Source: Sipunculus nudus
Taxonomy: Eukaryota > Annelida > Sipuncula > Golfingiida > Sipunculidae
Direction: 5' to 3'
Assembly: GCA_026874595.1 (NCBI GenBank)
Contig: CM049309.1
Span: 14,186,576-14,250,575, forward strand
Length of the DNA stretch: 64,000 nucleotides
A model generated the notes under the pieces. It was given only the letters and a program-made list of their open reading frames with translations, did no database searches and was not told the DNA's origin. Made by a program: the position numbers and the translations under genes. This document shows, one piece after another, positions 51,579 through 62,190 of the stretch; the stretch's first letter is position 1, and the number at the start of each line of letters is the position of its first letter.

Positions 51579-53496
51579 CAAGGGACCCATGGGTCACATC
51601 GCTCAGCTGAATTTTGGAAAATATCAGTAACTGCAAAATATTTTTATTTCTTTTGGTTTTTCATGAATATTATCATTAGAAAAGCTATCAGAAAATGGCC
51701 CTGCTAAAATGAAACTCTGTAAATTATAGAATAATGGACATGAGCTAAACCATTTAGTGATGCACCAAGGGAACAAATAGGCCTATGGTAAGTGTTATAT
51801 AAAAGTTCTATTTCATAAACAAATAACGTGTGAAGGTAATTCAGTTTTCAAAAGTTAAATATATGGCCATATGAGTTAAAAATTAATCCCAAAAAGTTTG
51901 ACCAATATTCCTAATTTTAATACTCAGTTATTAGTGTTATTCACACCTAGGCCCTGCCAACTTTAAGAGATATAGATGAAATGCTACAAAGTATTTATAT
52001 CTTCTTAAATCAGAACTCAGTGGAGAGAGCTGCACTGAATGACCTACAGTCACCAAAGAGGACTGCTTGACAATGTAGGGGAATACAAGAGCCTCAAAAA
52101 TAAATTCAATTACTAGCCTAATTTTACAGTTTTTATTTTCAAATTTCAGATTTTAACAGATTAAATCCTTATGTGCACATGCTGTGAAAATTAAATCCAC
52201 AGTACTTACAGGAAAAAAAGTGCCATGGCCAAAGTTGGGCAAAATTTAAGGTACCAATTTTTATTTTTGCTAATATTTTAAAAAATTTACAAAATTCAGA
52301 TCTAATTTTGGGTATACAATTTAATTTTTATTAATTAAAGTTATATTACTGGAAAAAAGTCCTTAGCTTTAACATGTTTTGTGTTAAGCGATCAAATATC
52401 TTTTCTGATTTAAAAAAAAAATGCATTATGTTTGAGCCCATAACTTTTTTAAATTATATAATACAGACCTTATTTCTGGCATGTATATAGGAACTATATA
52501 GAGGAATATTTATGGTAAATATGAGGAAAACAGATGAGTGGTTTTGATATTAGGCAGTCCTGAAATGTAAAAATAAGTTTTTAATAAAAAATTGAGGTTT
52601 TTCCTTAATTTCTCAACGGAACAAAGTCGCAAAGACCCAGTTTTCAGCTTGGCAGGAGATCTTTGGGACATCTAACATTATGCCAACAGCCTGGGGAGCA
52701 TAGAGATATGCAATGAATGACCTAAAGTCACCAAAGTGGACTGCTTGACAATGTAAGGGAATACAACAAGAGCCTCCAAAAAAATTCAATAACTAGCCTA
52801 ATTTTGCAGCTTTTATTTTCAAATTTCAGATTTAAACAGATTAAATCCTTATATGTACATGCTGTGAAAATTAAATCCACAGTACTTACAGGAAAAAAAC
52901 GTGCCATGGCCAAAGTTGGGCAAAATTTAAGGTACCAATTTTATATTTTTACCAATATTTAAAAAAAATTAACAGATTTTGGTCTAATTTTAGGTATACA
53001 ATTAAGCTTTGATTAATTAAAGTTGTATTACTGAAAAAAAGTCCCTACCTTTAACACTTTTGGTCTTAAGTGACCAATATCTTTCCTGATTTTTTTACAA
53101 AGTCCATTATGTTTGGGCCCATTACTTTTTAAAATTAAATAATACTGACCTAATTTCTGACATGTACATAGGAACTATATAGAGGAATATTTATGGTAAA
53201 TATGAAGAAAACCAAATGAGTGGTTTTGATATTATGCAGTCCTGAAGTGTGAAAATAGATTTCTAATAAGAAAATTGAGGTTTTTCCTTAATATCTCGAA
53301 GGAACGAAGTCCTATTGAGCCAATTTTCGGCATGGTAGGAGATTTTTGGGACATCTAACTGTATGCCAAATTTCAGATTCGTAGGTCCAATGGTGTCGAA
53401 ACGTGCCAGTCTTACAGATGGACATCCGGACGGACGGACGACGGACAATGGACCACGACAATAGCTCAGATGACTTATAGTCAGCTGAGCTAAAAA
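51579..53496 (+). mobile_element. Family B tandem-repeat element, two-core copy
   Basis: Left end: GACCCATGGGTC (51584-51595), then GCTCAGCTGA (51601-51610). Core: two units of about 680 bases starting near 52027 and 52710, both with GACTGCTTGACAATGTA and GCCAAAGTTGGGCAAAATTT. Right end: GGACGGACGGACGACGG (about 53427), then a hairpin (53464-53475 with 53479-53490) ending TCAGCTGAGC. It differs from the 47976 copy mainly by the extra core unit. Non-coding. Confidence 0.85.
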
Positions 53497-53569
53497 AATG
53501 ACAAATAGAAAATTGTGCTGCTTTCCTTTTAAGTCCTGCTGTTCAAGCCATGGGTGTTTCAAACATAAA

Positions 53570-53582
53570 AGGTCAAAGGTCA
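53570..53582 (+). promoter_or_regulatory. DR1 nuclear-receptor-type half-site pair
   Basis: Exact AGGTCAAAGGTCA, about 75 bases downstream of a family B element and outside any recognised repeat. It is the best placed of the four DR1 words in the window for a real regulatory role. Binding is not shown. Confidence 0.4.
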
Positions 53583-55076
53583 GTGATTTAGTCATTTCGG
53601 GATATGCAGAAACACCATGGGTCACGACCTAACATTTATCTGTAAATGTCAATCCATAGTAAAGTTTCATCTATAGAATCAGTAAATGAAGCCAAATTCC
53701 CTGAGGACATGAACTATTCAAATAAAGTTTGTCCCGATGGGGGAAGCGTCCTTGTCCAGTAGATTAAATGTCAGCTGTCTCACCAGAAACGCAGGAACAG
53801 GCAGTGTGTCGTACTTTTTTCACAAAGTACAATTATCCTGTGGAATATTTCCTGACCAGACGGGCGCCAATTTTCTGTTAGTGAGGCCACATCCTCTATA
53901 AATACAGGAAACCCAAAGCACAGCCGTGTTTGACTTCCTTTCAGCCTCCAATAGATTTTGTGACTCCAGTTAAATTGGACTCTGATCTGAGAATTTTTTT
54001 TAACCAGGCAAAACAGGCAGACTTTTTTTGATTAAAAGCCAATTCTAAAACAGTTTATTTTTAACTAGGAAATAAACAGGAGTGCAGAAGCCAACTGAAG
54101 CAATTTTTTAAATTATATTTTTATTCTAAATGTATAAAATTACATTACATTAAACTTTAAATAAAACCAAATTATTTTTGTTATTATTATAACTGTTACT
54201 ATTAGTAGTATTAGTAGTATGATATTATTATTAATCCTACAAAAAGTTAGGGTTATTGAATCTCTGTGTCTGCAAGATATCTGAAGAACGGTCAACAAAT
54301 GTTACTGAAATTTATCATATAGGTTTGTATTGTGCAAATATCCAAGTGGTTGAATTCTGGTGTAAATGTATGGGTAAATAACTCAAGAAGGAGTGTTTAT
54401 TTAGGGTTTTTATGGCACATTTGCATACATAACGAGGTAGCATGTGACCACATGGAAATCTTTGTGGTGAAACTACAGACATGACAGAGGACAATGGTGA
54501 GTATATCAATGTACAGCATGCCCGTGGGGGAGGGAGACCATGGTATTTGTTCGTCATGTTCATAGTCAAGGACAGAAAAACCATAATGTTCAGGGGTCTT
54601 TTTCAAAATATTTTCAATGAAAAAGTTCCCATATATTTAAGTAACAACTTTGGACACTTATCTTTGGCACAGGGTTTGCATCCCCATATCAGACTACCTT
54701 AATTATAATTATAATTATTCTCATCTGCTCTGGTTCTGGAAGTTCTTTGCTTACATTTTTCATCATGTACAAAATTCTGGACTAGAACCATTTACTCAAA
54801 GACCTTCACATACACACCATGATAATAAAAGTCACTGGTAAATAAAATATATGTAAACTTGTTAGAAACCTTAGGATAACGCGAACTTCTGGATCAGCTA
54901 CAACTGCAAGGCAAGGGTTAATTAATATTCCTTCATTCCCTGGACAGTTTACTCCATGAATGTTCACAACACCTCACTATTTACCCAGGGCCTTCTACTG
55001 CCCTGGTGCTGTCAATGCTGTCAGCTTACAAGTTGGTTTTTGACCATCCATCTTGCAGCTTCCTGATTCTGATAAC

Positions 55077-55086
55077 CTGTCAATCA
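55077..55086 (-). promoter_or_regulatory. MEIS/PBX-type composite motif
   Basis: CTGTCAATCA, the reverse of TGATTGACAG, in a unique island with a nearby E-box. Sequence match only. Identical words occur at 38259 and 60799 on the plus strand. Confidence 0.3.
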
Positions 55087-55739
55087 TCTCGTCACATGTG
55101 GCATGCCTGTCATTCTAATTAACTCATGGGGCACCTGTTTTCTATGTACACAGACACACCTATTTTCCGAGAAATAACAATATTGAACTTGTCCTTACAA
55201 AAAGTAAATAAATGATGAGGAAAACTCCTATCTAATAATGCTGGGAACAAATTGAAATTCATTCTGAGGCGGTTCTCTATGTATTTTTCACATTTACAAA
55301 AAGTATTGGATAGCACATAAATTTAACTGACATCTATTTTGCAATGTATGAAATTGGTATTACAGGAAATACTGTACTGATTTGAATAGTAACACATCTA
55401 ATTTTATTTATTTTATGCAGAACTCTTGCCATACAGACATGCAGTGAATTTACAATGTTCATTATGACGGCAGGCAGGGTTATTGATTGGGTTTCTACAT
55501 CTATTGTCGGGCAGCACGGAATGACAAGTTTTTCAGGTCAACACCGGATTTTCTCCAGGAAGGTCTGCTTATCAGCACTGTACAGAATATTACTTTAGGA
55601 AAGAACAAAAACCTTGTAACACTGATTTCCAGGTCCTAAAATCCACTTTTATTGGCAAAGATACAGAATTAGATAATTATAGAAAAACTCATATCTGACC
55701 ATGGAACTCAGCAACCACTTGAAATCAGCTGAGACAGCA

Positions 55740-56190
55740 TCAGTTGACTGCTACATCACCTGGGTGAAACCTACATCATCCACATGAAATATACAACGCC
55801 TAAAATCTATACCAACCTCATGAAATAGACAACTACTGAATCTACATCAACCACATGAAGTAAAATACTGAAATCTACATCTACCACATGAAAAAAACAA
55901 CCACTGAAATCTACAACTACCACATGAATTAAACCACTGACATCAACCACCTGAAGAAAAATACTGAAATCTACATCTAGCATAGGAAATAAACAACTAA
56001 TGAAATCCACTTATACCAAATAAAATTACTAATGAAACCAATATCTACCAGATGAAATAAAATACTGAAATCCACATCTACTACATGAAATAAACAACAA
56101 TTGAAATCTACAAAAACCCACATGAAATATACAAGTATTGAAATTTACAACAACCACATGAAATAAACAACTACTGAAATCTACATTACT
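55740..56190. repeat. 36-base degenerate minisatellite, about 12 units
   Basis: The unit is close to ACTGAAATCTACATCTACCA plus CATGAAATAAACAACT. Units are diverged, with small deletions. The minus strand reads a partly open VDVDFS-rich repeat, a by-product of the multiple-of-three period. Confidence 0.8.
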
Positions 56191-56728
56191 TTATAGCCTC
56201 AGATCTTTTATGTTTAAATGAACTTCATACATTGGGAAATTACAGGTAACTGAAATATGCCAAGGGCATTACTGCATCACAAGAAATAAAGGTATATATG
56301 GGAAAGACTAGCCATAAATAATGGTTAGCATAGTTACACAACAAAATTGAAAGACAGAACTGACACAGAGTTTAAATAATGTGATTTATGACCTGACAAC
56401 CACCTGTTATGGCGACCACCTTTTTCTCAGTCCACGACTTATCTATAATTGTTAACCATGATATAAAGCCTCCCACTGACACTAGCACCCCTCAATGATG
56501 ACCAACATAATTTTTTTCAGCCCCTGGGCATTAAATTAAATTAATGCCTGTATCATTGCTAACAACTATGGTTTTGGTGACTGTTTAATTGGATGGCCCA
56601 AGTTTTGCATTAATTAGTGCCATGTCATACCAGTTCTGTTACCTGCATGTGTACCTGTATGTAGGGTAAAAATGAAAACACACAAACCATATCCACATCC
56701 AATATAATTAGTTAATTGGATGACTTAC
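56191..56728. other. Intron-like non-coding sequence
   Basis: On the minus strand this lies just downstream of the leucine-rich-repeat exon. The next expected exon of that gene is not found here. Confidence 0.4.
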
Positions 56729-56832
56729 CTTGATGACCTTAGCGATTGATTCTGCTCCTTTTGCTGTGAGACCCATTCCCGTGAAGTTGACAGATGCTAT
56801 TGTTGGAGAATTCTTCACTCCTTGGCATAATA
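56729..56832 (-). CDS. CEP78: Leucine-rich-repeat exon, CEP78-like
   Basis: On the minus strand an acceptor (ttgattgtag) precedes 104 bases that end in AAG|gtaagt, a full-consensus donor. Entry phase leaves two bases (TA), then 34 codons read LCQGVKNSPTIASVNFTG and on to GAESIAKVIK. This is one ribonuclease-inhibitor-type leucine-rich repeat. From memory of the family, the vertebrate centrosomal protein CEP78 has at this point a CQG-IK..VNFTG..LT..GA..MAKILK repeat, and residues and exon end agree well. CEP78 acts at centrioles and the cilium base. Flanking exons were not found, so introns are long or exons lie outside. Another LRR protein of the same class is the alternative. Confidence 0.75.
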
Positions 56833-56929
56833 CTACAATCAATGACAAACTTCTTTTATAAAGAGAAAGAAAGATCAATTAAAAAGTGCAACAAAGTGCA
56901 TATTTCTGTGCACTGTGAAGTAATGGTTA

Positions 56930-57275
56930 TTGAATCTACCAGTAGGGTATGTGTTCATCCCTGTTTGTGTGTGTGTTTGTTCAAAACATAACCCATGTCA
57001 ATCATGAACAGAATATCATGAAATTTTCAAGGCATTTCATGTATGGGCCTATGTAGAAACAATTAGATTTTGGTGTGGATCCAGCACATGATCCAGATTC
57101 AGGAACATAATCAAGGAATATTCATAGATATACAGTCAGTTTATAATGCACAAATGAACCTACAAATATGGGCTTAATGTGTGAAAATAAACACAGGTTG
57201 GGGAGCATCCCACAATAGGGCCCTCCACATGGAAGAGTCTTGCATGCATAAGAATGCAGATTACTAGTATTAATT
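56930..57275 (+). repeat. Family F dispersed repeat, longest copy
   Basis: A TG-rich GTGTGTGTGTTTGTTC start, ATATCATGAAATTTTCAAGG, GATTTTGGTGTGGATCCAG, CACATGATCCAGATTCAGGA and an end GTCTTGCATGCAT..GAATGCAGATTACTAGT match 41925-42180. It lies inside the putative intron upstream of the CEP78-like exon. Confidence 0.65.
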
Positions 57276-57439
57276 CTCTGATATCATTAACATTGTCAGT
57301 CTCAGCTGACTTTACTCCTTCCCCTTCATGCAGACTCTTTCAGGTTTGATCATTTTATCATTATATAAAATTCCTTACACCAGATTTCATGGCAATATAG
57401 TAAATACATAACAGAATCAATTATTAATCCATCATCGGT

Positions 57440-57625
57440 CATATTTTTCTTTCAATCACTGAACATGATTTTACAACAAATTTCCACCACCAGTGGAGAG
57501 GGTGTTTCCTTGGGGTAAACACTTTGGCCAGGGGTCTTAACATGCAAACTTGTCAGGACAGGATGTGAACCAACAACCTTGTGGTCTTAAGCCCAGTACT
57601 ACAGCCATTACATCATACAATCAAC
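57440..57625 (-). mobile_element. tRNA-derived SINE
   Basis: On the minus strand GATGTAATGGCTGTAGTACT is A-box-like, followed about 30 bases later by TTGGTTCACATCC, a near-match to the Pol III B-box. The body then holds AAGTTTGCATGTTAAGACCC and CACTGGTGGTGGAAA. The layout fits a tRNA-headed SINE of the kind common in bivalves. Confidence 0.6.
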
Positions 57626-58172
57626 AAGATGAAACAGGATTACTGGTACATTGTTTTTTTTGGTGCTGAATAAAAAACACTGTGTAATACAGGGTTAATT
57701 ATATGATGCATACATAATTTATTTCCTTGGGTTGGAGGTCAGTGATGTAATCGAGTCCACACCATCTGATTCCAAGTCTGTGCCACTCACGATTTAAGTC
57801 TAGTCCAATACAATTCTCCTTTGTAAAAGAAATTTAATGGGGAAATTTGAGATAATTGTGTGTAATTTTGAATTAATACATAAACATGCTTTTTATTTGA
57901 ATATGCATTTAAATTCATTACCTGATGCAGAGCTAAAGTTTGGTAAATATAACTTTTTTTTGTAATAGTCTGCAAATGTATGAAAGTCTTCATAGTTTAT
58001 GAAAGAGCTTTTCTTTTTCTAATGGACTCAAGATGGACTTGGCCTGGTTTATAGAGTCCTTACTTCTGAGTACATGTCTAGTACCCTCCATTCTGAGTCC
58101 CTAAAAAAGGACACAATCCGGACTTAAGTCCAAGTCCAGATTTGAGTACATGATATCACTGATCAAGTAATG
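57626..58172. other. Non-coding spacer
   Basis: Short recurring GACTTAAGTCCAAGTCC-like words occur at about 57720-58150 (AGTCCA and its complement GGACT), perhaps an eroded short repeat. No exon. Confidence 0.4.
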
Positions 58173-60043
58173 AAGACTAGATGTGTGGGAATGACACGAA
58201 TGCCCCCGCCTGGGGCAAATTAGAAACATTTGTTAAATTTTGAAAATTTTTTTAAGTTCAGGAGGTGTCGTATGGTCAAAAGTAGGTCAACAAGGGCAAA
58301 ATGCAAACTCAATCTATAACGGGTCATTATCAAGCAACACACCAAAAATCATGCCAGTATATGCAGGCATTGTGAAAAAAAGTCCATACATGTGCATTTT
58401 CCATAAAAATTTCTGTCTTTCATGAAATTTTCTATGTTTAGGAGCCGTAAAACAATCAAAAGTAAGTAACTGTCATTATCTGCCCACACATAAAAAATCA
58501 GGGTGGTATCTGCAGGCATTGAGGAAAAAAAGTCAGTACATATGCATTTGTTATGAAAATTTCTATTTTTCATGAAACTTTCTATGTTCAGGAGCAGTCA
58601 AATGGTCAAAAGTAGGTCAACTAGGACAAAACAAGAACTCGATCTGTAACTGGTCATTATCTGCCTAAAACACCAAAAATCAGGCCAATATCTGCAGGCA
58701 CTGTGAAAAAAAGTCCATACATGTGCATTTTCAGTAAAAATTTCTGTCTTTCATGAAATTTTCTATGTTTAAGAGCCATAAAACAATCAAAAGTAGGTCA
58801 ACCGGGATGAAAGACAAACCCGATCTGTAACTGTCATTATCTGTTCACACATAAAAAAATCAGGGTGGTATCTGCAGACATTCAGGAAAAAAAGTCTGTA
58901 CATATGCATTTGTTATGAAAATTTCTATTTTTATATGAAACTTTCTATGTTCAGGAGCAGTCAAATGGTCAAAAGAAGGTCAACTGAGACAAAACAAGAA
59001 CTTGATCTGTAACTGGTCATTATCTGCCTAAAACACCAAAAATCTGGCCCGTATCTGCAGGCGCTGCGAAAAAAAGTTCGTACATGTGCACTTTTTATGA
59101 AATTTTCTATGTTAGAGCACCGTCAAAAGGTCAAAAGTAGGTTAACTGGGACAAAAAATGAACTCGATCTGTAACTGGCCATTATCTGCCCACACACAAA
59201 AAAAATCAGGGTAATATCTGCAGGTATTGAGAAAAAAAGTCAGTACAAGTGTATTTGTCATGAAAATTTATATTTTTCATGAAATTTTCTATGTTCAGGA
59301 GCCATAAAATGGTCAAAAGTAGGTCAACTGGGACAAAACGCGAACTCAATCTGTAACTGGTCAATATCTGCCCACACACAAAAATCAGGCCAATATCTAC
59401 AGGTACTGCGAAAAAAGTCTGTACATATGTATTTGTCATGAAAATTTCTATTTTTCATAAAATTTTCTAAGTTAAGGAGCCATAAAACGGTCAAAAGTAG
59501 GGCAACTGGGACAAACGCGAACTCGATCTGTAACTGGTCATTATCTGCCTACACACCAAAAATCAGGCCAATATCTGCAGGCATTGCGAAAAAAAGTCCG
59601 TACATGTGTATTTGTCATGAAAATTTCTATTTTTCATGAAATTTTCTAAGTTAAGGAGCCGTAAAACGGTCAAAAGTAGGGCAACTGGGACGAAACGCAA
59701 ACTTGATCTGTAACTGGACATTATCTGCCTACACACCAAAAATCAGGCCAATATCGGCAGGCATTGCGAAAAAAAGTCCGTACATGTGTATTTGTCATGA
59801 AAATTTCTATTTTTCATGGAATTTTCCTAGTTTAGGAGCTGTAAAACGGTCAAAAGTAGGTCAACTGGGAGGAAACGCGAACTCGATCTGTAACTGGTCA
59901 TTATCTGCCCACACACCAAAAAACAGGCCAATATCTGCAGACATTGCGAATAAAAGTCCCTACAACTGTTTTATTTCGGAATGACGGAAGGACGGACATG
60001 GGTAAAACTATATGCCCCGGCCACTTTGTGGCAGGGGCATAAA
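58173..60043 (+). mobile_element. Family C tandem-repeat element with 180-base satellite core
   Basis: Left end: GACTAGATGTGTGGGAATG, then hairpin TGCCCC/GGGGCA (58201-58217), which overlaps ATGCCCCCGCC (58200-58210). Core: ten units of about 180 bases (one shortened to about 150), each with GTCAAAAGTAGG(T/G)CAACTGGG, GATCTGTAACTGGTCATTAT, and GCATTGCGAAAAAAAGTC or a variant. Right end: GACGGAAGGACGGACATGGG, then a hairpin of 13-base arms with a TTT loop (60012-60040) whose right arm GGCAGGGGCAT is a 10/11 inverse of the left motif. Frames inside are repeat by-products. Confidence 0.85.
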
Positions 60044-60928
60044 AAGTAAAAGCAAGCCAAAGATAGACAGCTGTAATCCCTGCCATTTTACAGACTGATA
60101 ACGAAATAAATGAAATGCTTGATACAGGAGACATTTAATTAGTGAAACATAAATTGAGCGTGACAGACAGATGCAGTAAATTTGTTGTGCAGACAATACT
60201 ATTTGTTCAAGTCTAAGTTGAAATCTTCAACATGGGTTGATAAAGCTGCAAACAAACAAACTGTGAAAAGACACAGTACATCAATCCACAGACATATACT
60301 CAATAACAAATGGCAGGCAGTAAATTGCAAGAGAGTCAGATTTAATTGTCTCCCAAGCAAAACTAAGATTAGATCAATTGTGATCCAAAGTTCTTTTGCA
60401 GTATGTCAAATCACATTGGGAAAAACTAAAAAGAACACACAGGAACCAATGTAGGCTCCGATCTGGATCCTGAATAGGAGACTGTTTGATTCCATGTCAC
60501 CCTTAGCAGCAGTTTTGTCCCTCTTGAGTAAGAGAGTCTACCAACTAAGTTTGTGCAGCAGAATGAGTCATATCTGGGATGACAGTGAAATCTCAATGAG
60601 GAAACAAAACTTGTCTTCTTTTACCATTGTACCTCACAGATAACAAGCATCATCTCAGCCTCAACTAACTAGAAAAGTCTACCAATTTATTTGTTTATGA
60701 ATCTCTAATGACATCTCCCAGTCAGAACTGGTGAGTGTTCCCTCATGTTTGTTGATTTAATTCCTGTCTGCCATGAAGCATGCCCCTCATAGTGTCTGTG
60801 ATTGACAGTTTTGTTAGCATGACCAAGAAATGCTTTCAGTCACTATAGAGATAGATTTTTTGGCTTGTTTTGTTCACTGATATGTTTGTGTTGTGCAAAT
60901 TCCTTGCTTGAAGGAGAGGTTCCCACAA
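60044..60928. other. Non-coding, motif-dense island at 60690-60850
   Basis: Unique sequence. Contains TGATTGACAG (60799-60808). No exon borders with a recognisable peptide. Confidence 0.35.
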
Positions 60929-60973
60929 TTTTTTTTTTTTTTTGGGGGGGGGGGATGGGGGGAGAAGGGGGGG
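60929..60973 (+). repeat. T15-G11 tract followed by further G runs
   Basis: Fifteen T, eleven G, then GATGGGGGGAGAAGGGGGGG. Potential G-quadruplex and a likely site of assembly or length error. Confidence 0.9.
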
Positions 60974-61599
60974 ATTTTCTTAGGTCCCAAGAGTGAAAAA
61001 AAACAAACTTTTATTTCTGCCCATGTTAGGGTAACATATCGAATATGGCTGATTTTCAAAGACTGAAGTTTCGTCTGAGTAATAGACACAGGTGACAGAT
61101 TTGCCCCTGATACTTATTTTTTACCTGTTGTCCTAACCTACTTAATGTAAATTTTCACAACATGTTTTTACATGAATTGCTTCTATGGATAGCTTGCCCC
61201 TTTGGATTCAATTTATTACATGGCATAAGTCCACAAAATGGAGCTGCAGGCATTGAAATCTTGGGCAAGGGAACAGCTTCCCTTGCAACTGAAGGCACAC
61301 CACCAGTTTTAATAAACTGTCAGGAAAATAAGTTGACAAGAAGGAGACAAGGAAGGTAAATTTTATACTAGACACATACTCAGCAGTGCCAATACCTCCC
61401 ACAAGGCAAATCAATTATGGTGGAATGCTTCTTTATCCAGACCTGTACTAGACTTTAATGCTTTTAGACTTTAGTACTTTTTCCCTAGCCTAGTACATTT
61501 CAGTCCAACAGACAAAGGGAAAACATAACCTTTCTGGATGAAACATAAAACAATTTTTTTTGTTTGATCAGAAAACTCAGTGCTGGTGGAGGTATGCTC
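60974..61599. other. Non-coding spacer
   Basis: No feature recognised. Confidence 0.4.
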
Positions 61600-62190
61600 A
61601 CTTTGAGTGCTGTCATGTTTCTGGCTGTGACCAACTACCTCTGTGCTGTCATGTTTCTGGCTGTGACCAACTACCACTGTGCTGTAACATTTCTGACTGT
61701 GACCAACTACCACTGTGCTGTCACATTTCTGGCTGTGACCAACTACCACTGTGCAGTCACATTTCTGGCTGTGACCAACTACCACTGTGCTGTCATGTTT
61801 CTGGCTGTGACCAACTACCTCTGTGCTGTCACAATTCTGGCTGGGACCAACTACTACTGTGCTGTCACATTTCTGGCTGTGACCAACTATCTCTGTGCTG
61901 TCACATTTCTGGCTGTGACCAACTACCACTGTGCTGTCACATTTCTGGCTGTGACCAACTACCATCGTGCTGTCACATTTCTGGCTGTGACCAACTACCA
62001 CTGTGCTGTCACATTTCTGGCTGTGACCAACTACCACTGTGCTGTCACATTTCTGGCTGTGAACAACAGTCACTGTGCTGTCACATTTCTGGCTGTGAAC
62101 AACTACCATTATGCCGACACATTGCTGGCTGTGAACAACTTTCACTGTGCTGTCACATTTCTGGCTATGACCAACTGCCATTGCAGTATA
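61600..62190. repeat. 36-base minisatellite, about 16 units, open in at least three frames
   Basis: The unit is close to CTGTGCTGTCACATTTCTGG plus CTGTGACCAACTACCA. The period is 12 codons and the unit lacks stops in two plus-strand frames (repeats such as CCHISGCDQLPL and AVTFLAVTNYHC) and in one minus-strand frame (VVVGHSQKCDST). The frames run 220, 220 and 241 codons only because of the array. No splice sites or domain continue beyond it, so translation is not supported. Confidence 0.9.

Larger units (their letters stand above)
53497..55739. other. Non-coding, several unique motif-dense islands
   Basis: Islands at 53620-53960, 54890-55110 and 55440-55600 are GC-richer unique sequence without exon borders. 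A TTA/AGT-rich microsatellite lies at 54178-54235. A homeodomain-type word CTGTCAATCA is at 55077 and an E-box CACATGTG at 55093. Confidence 0.35.

Noticed and set aside
61600-62190. CRISPR-like array
   Set aside because: Units are directly adjacent with no unique spacers, so this is a minisatellite. The same holds for 38410-39045 and 47071-47300.
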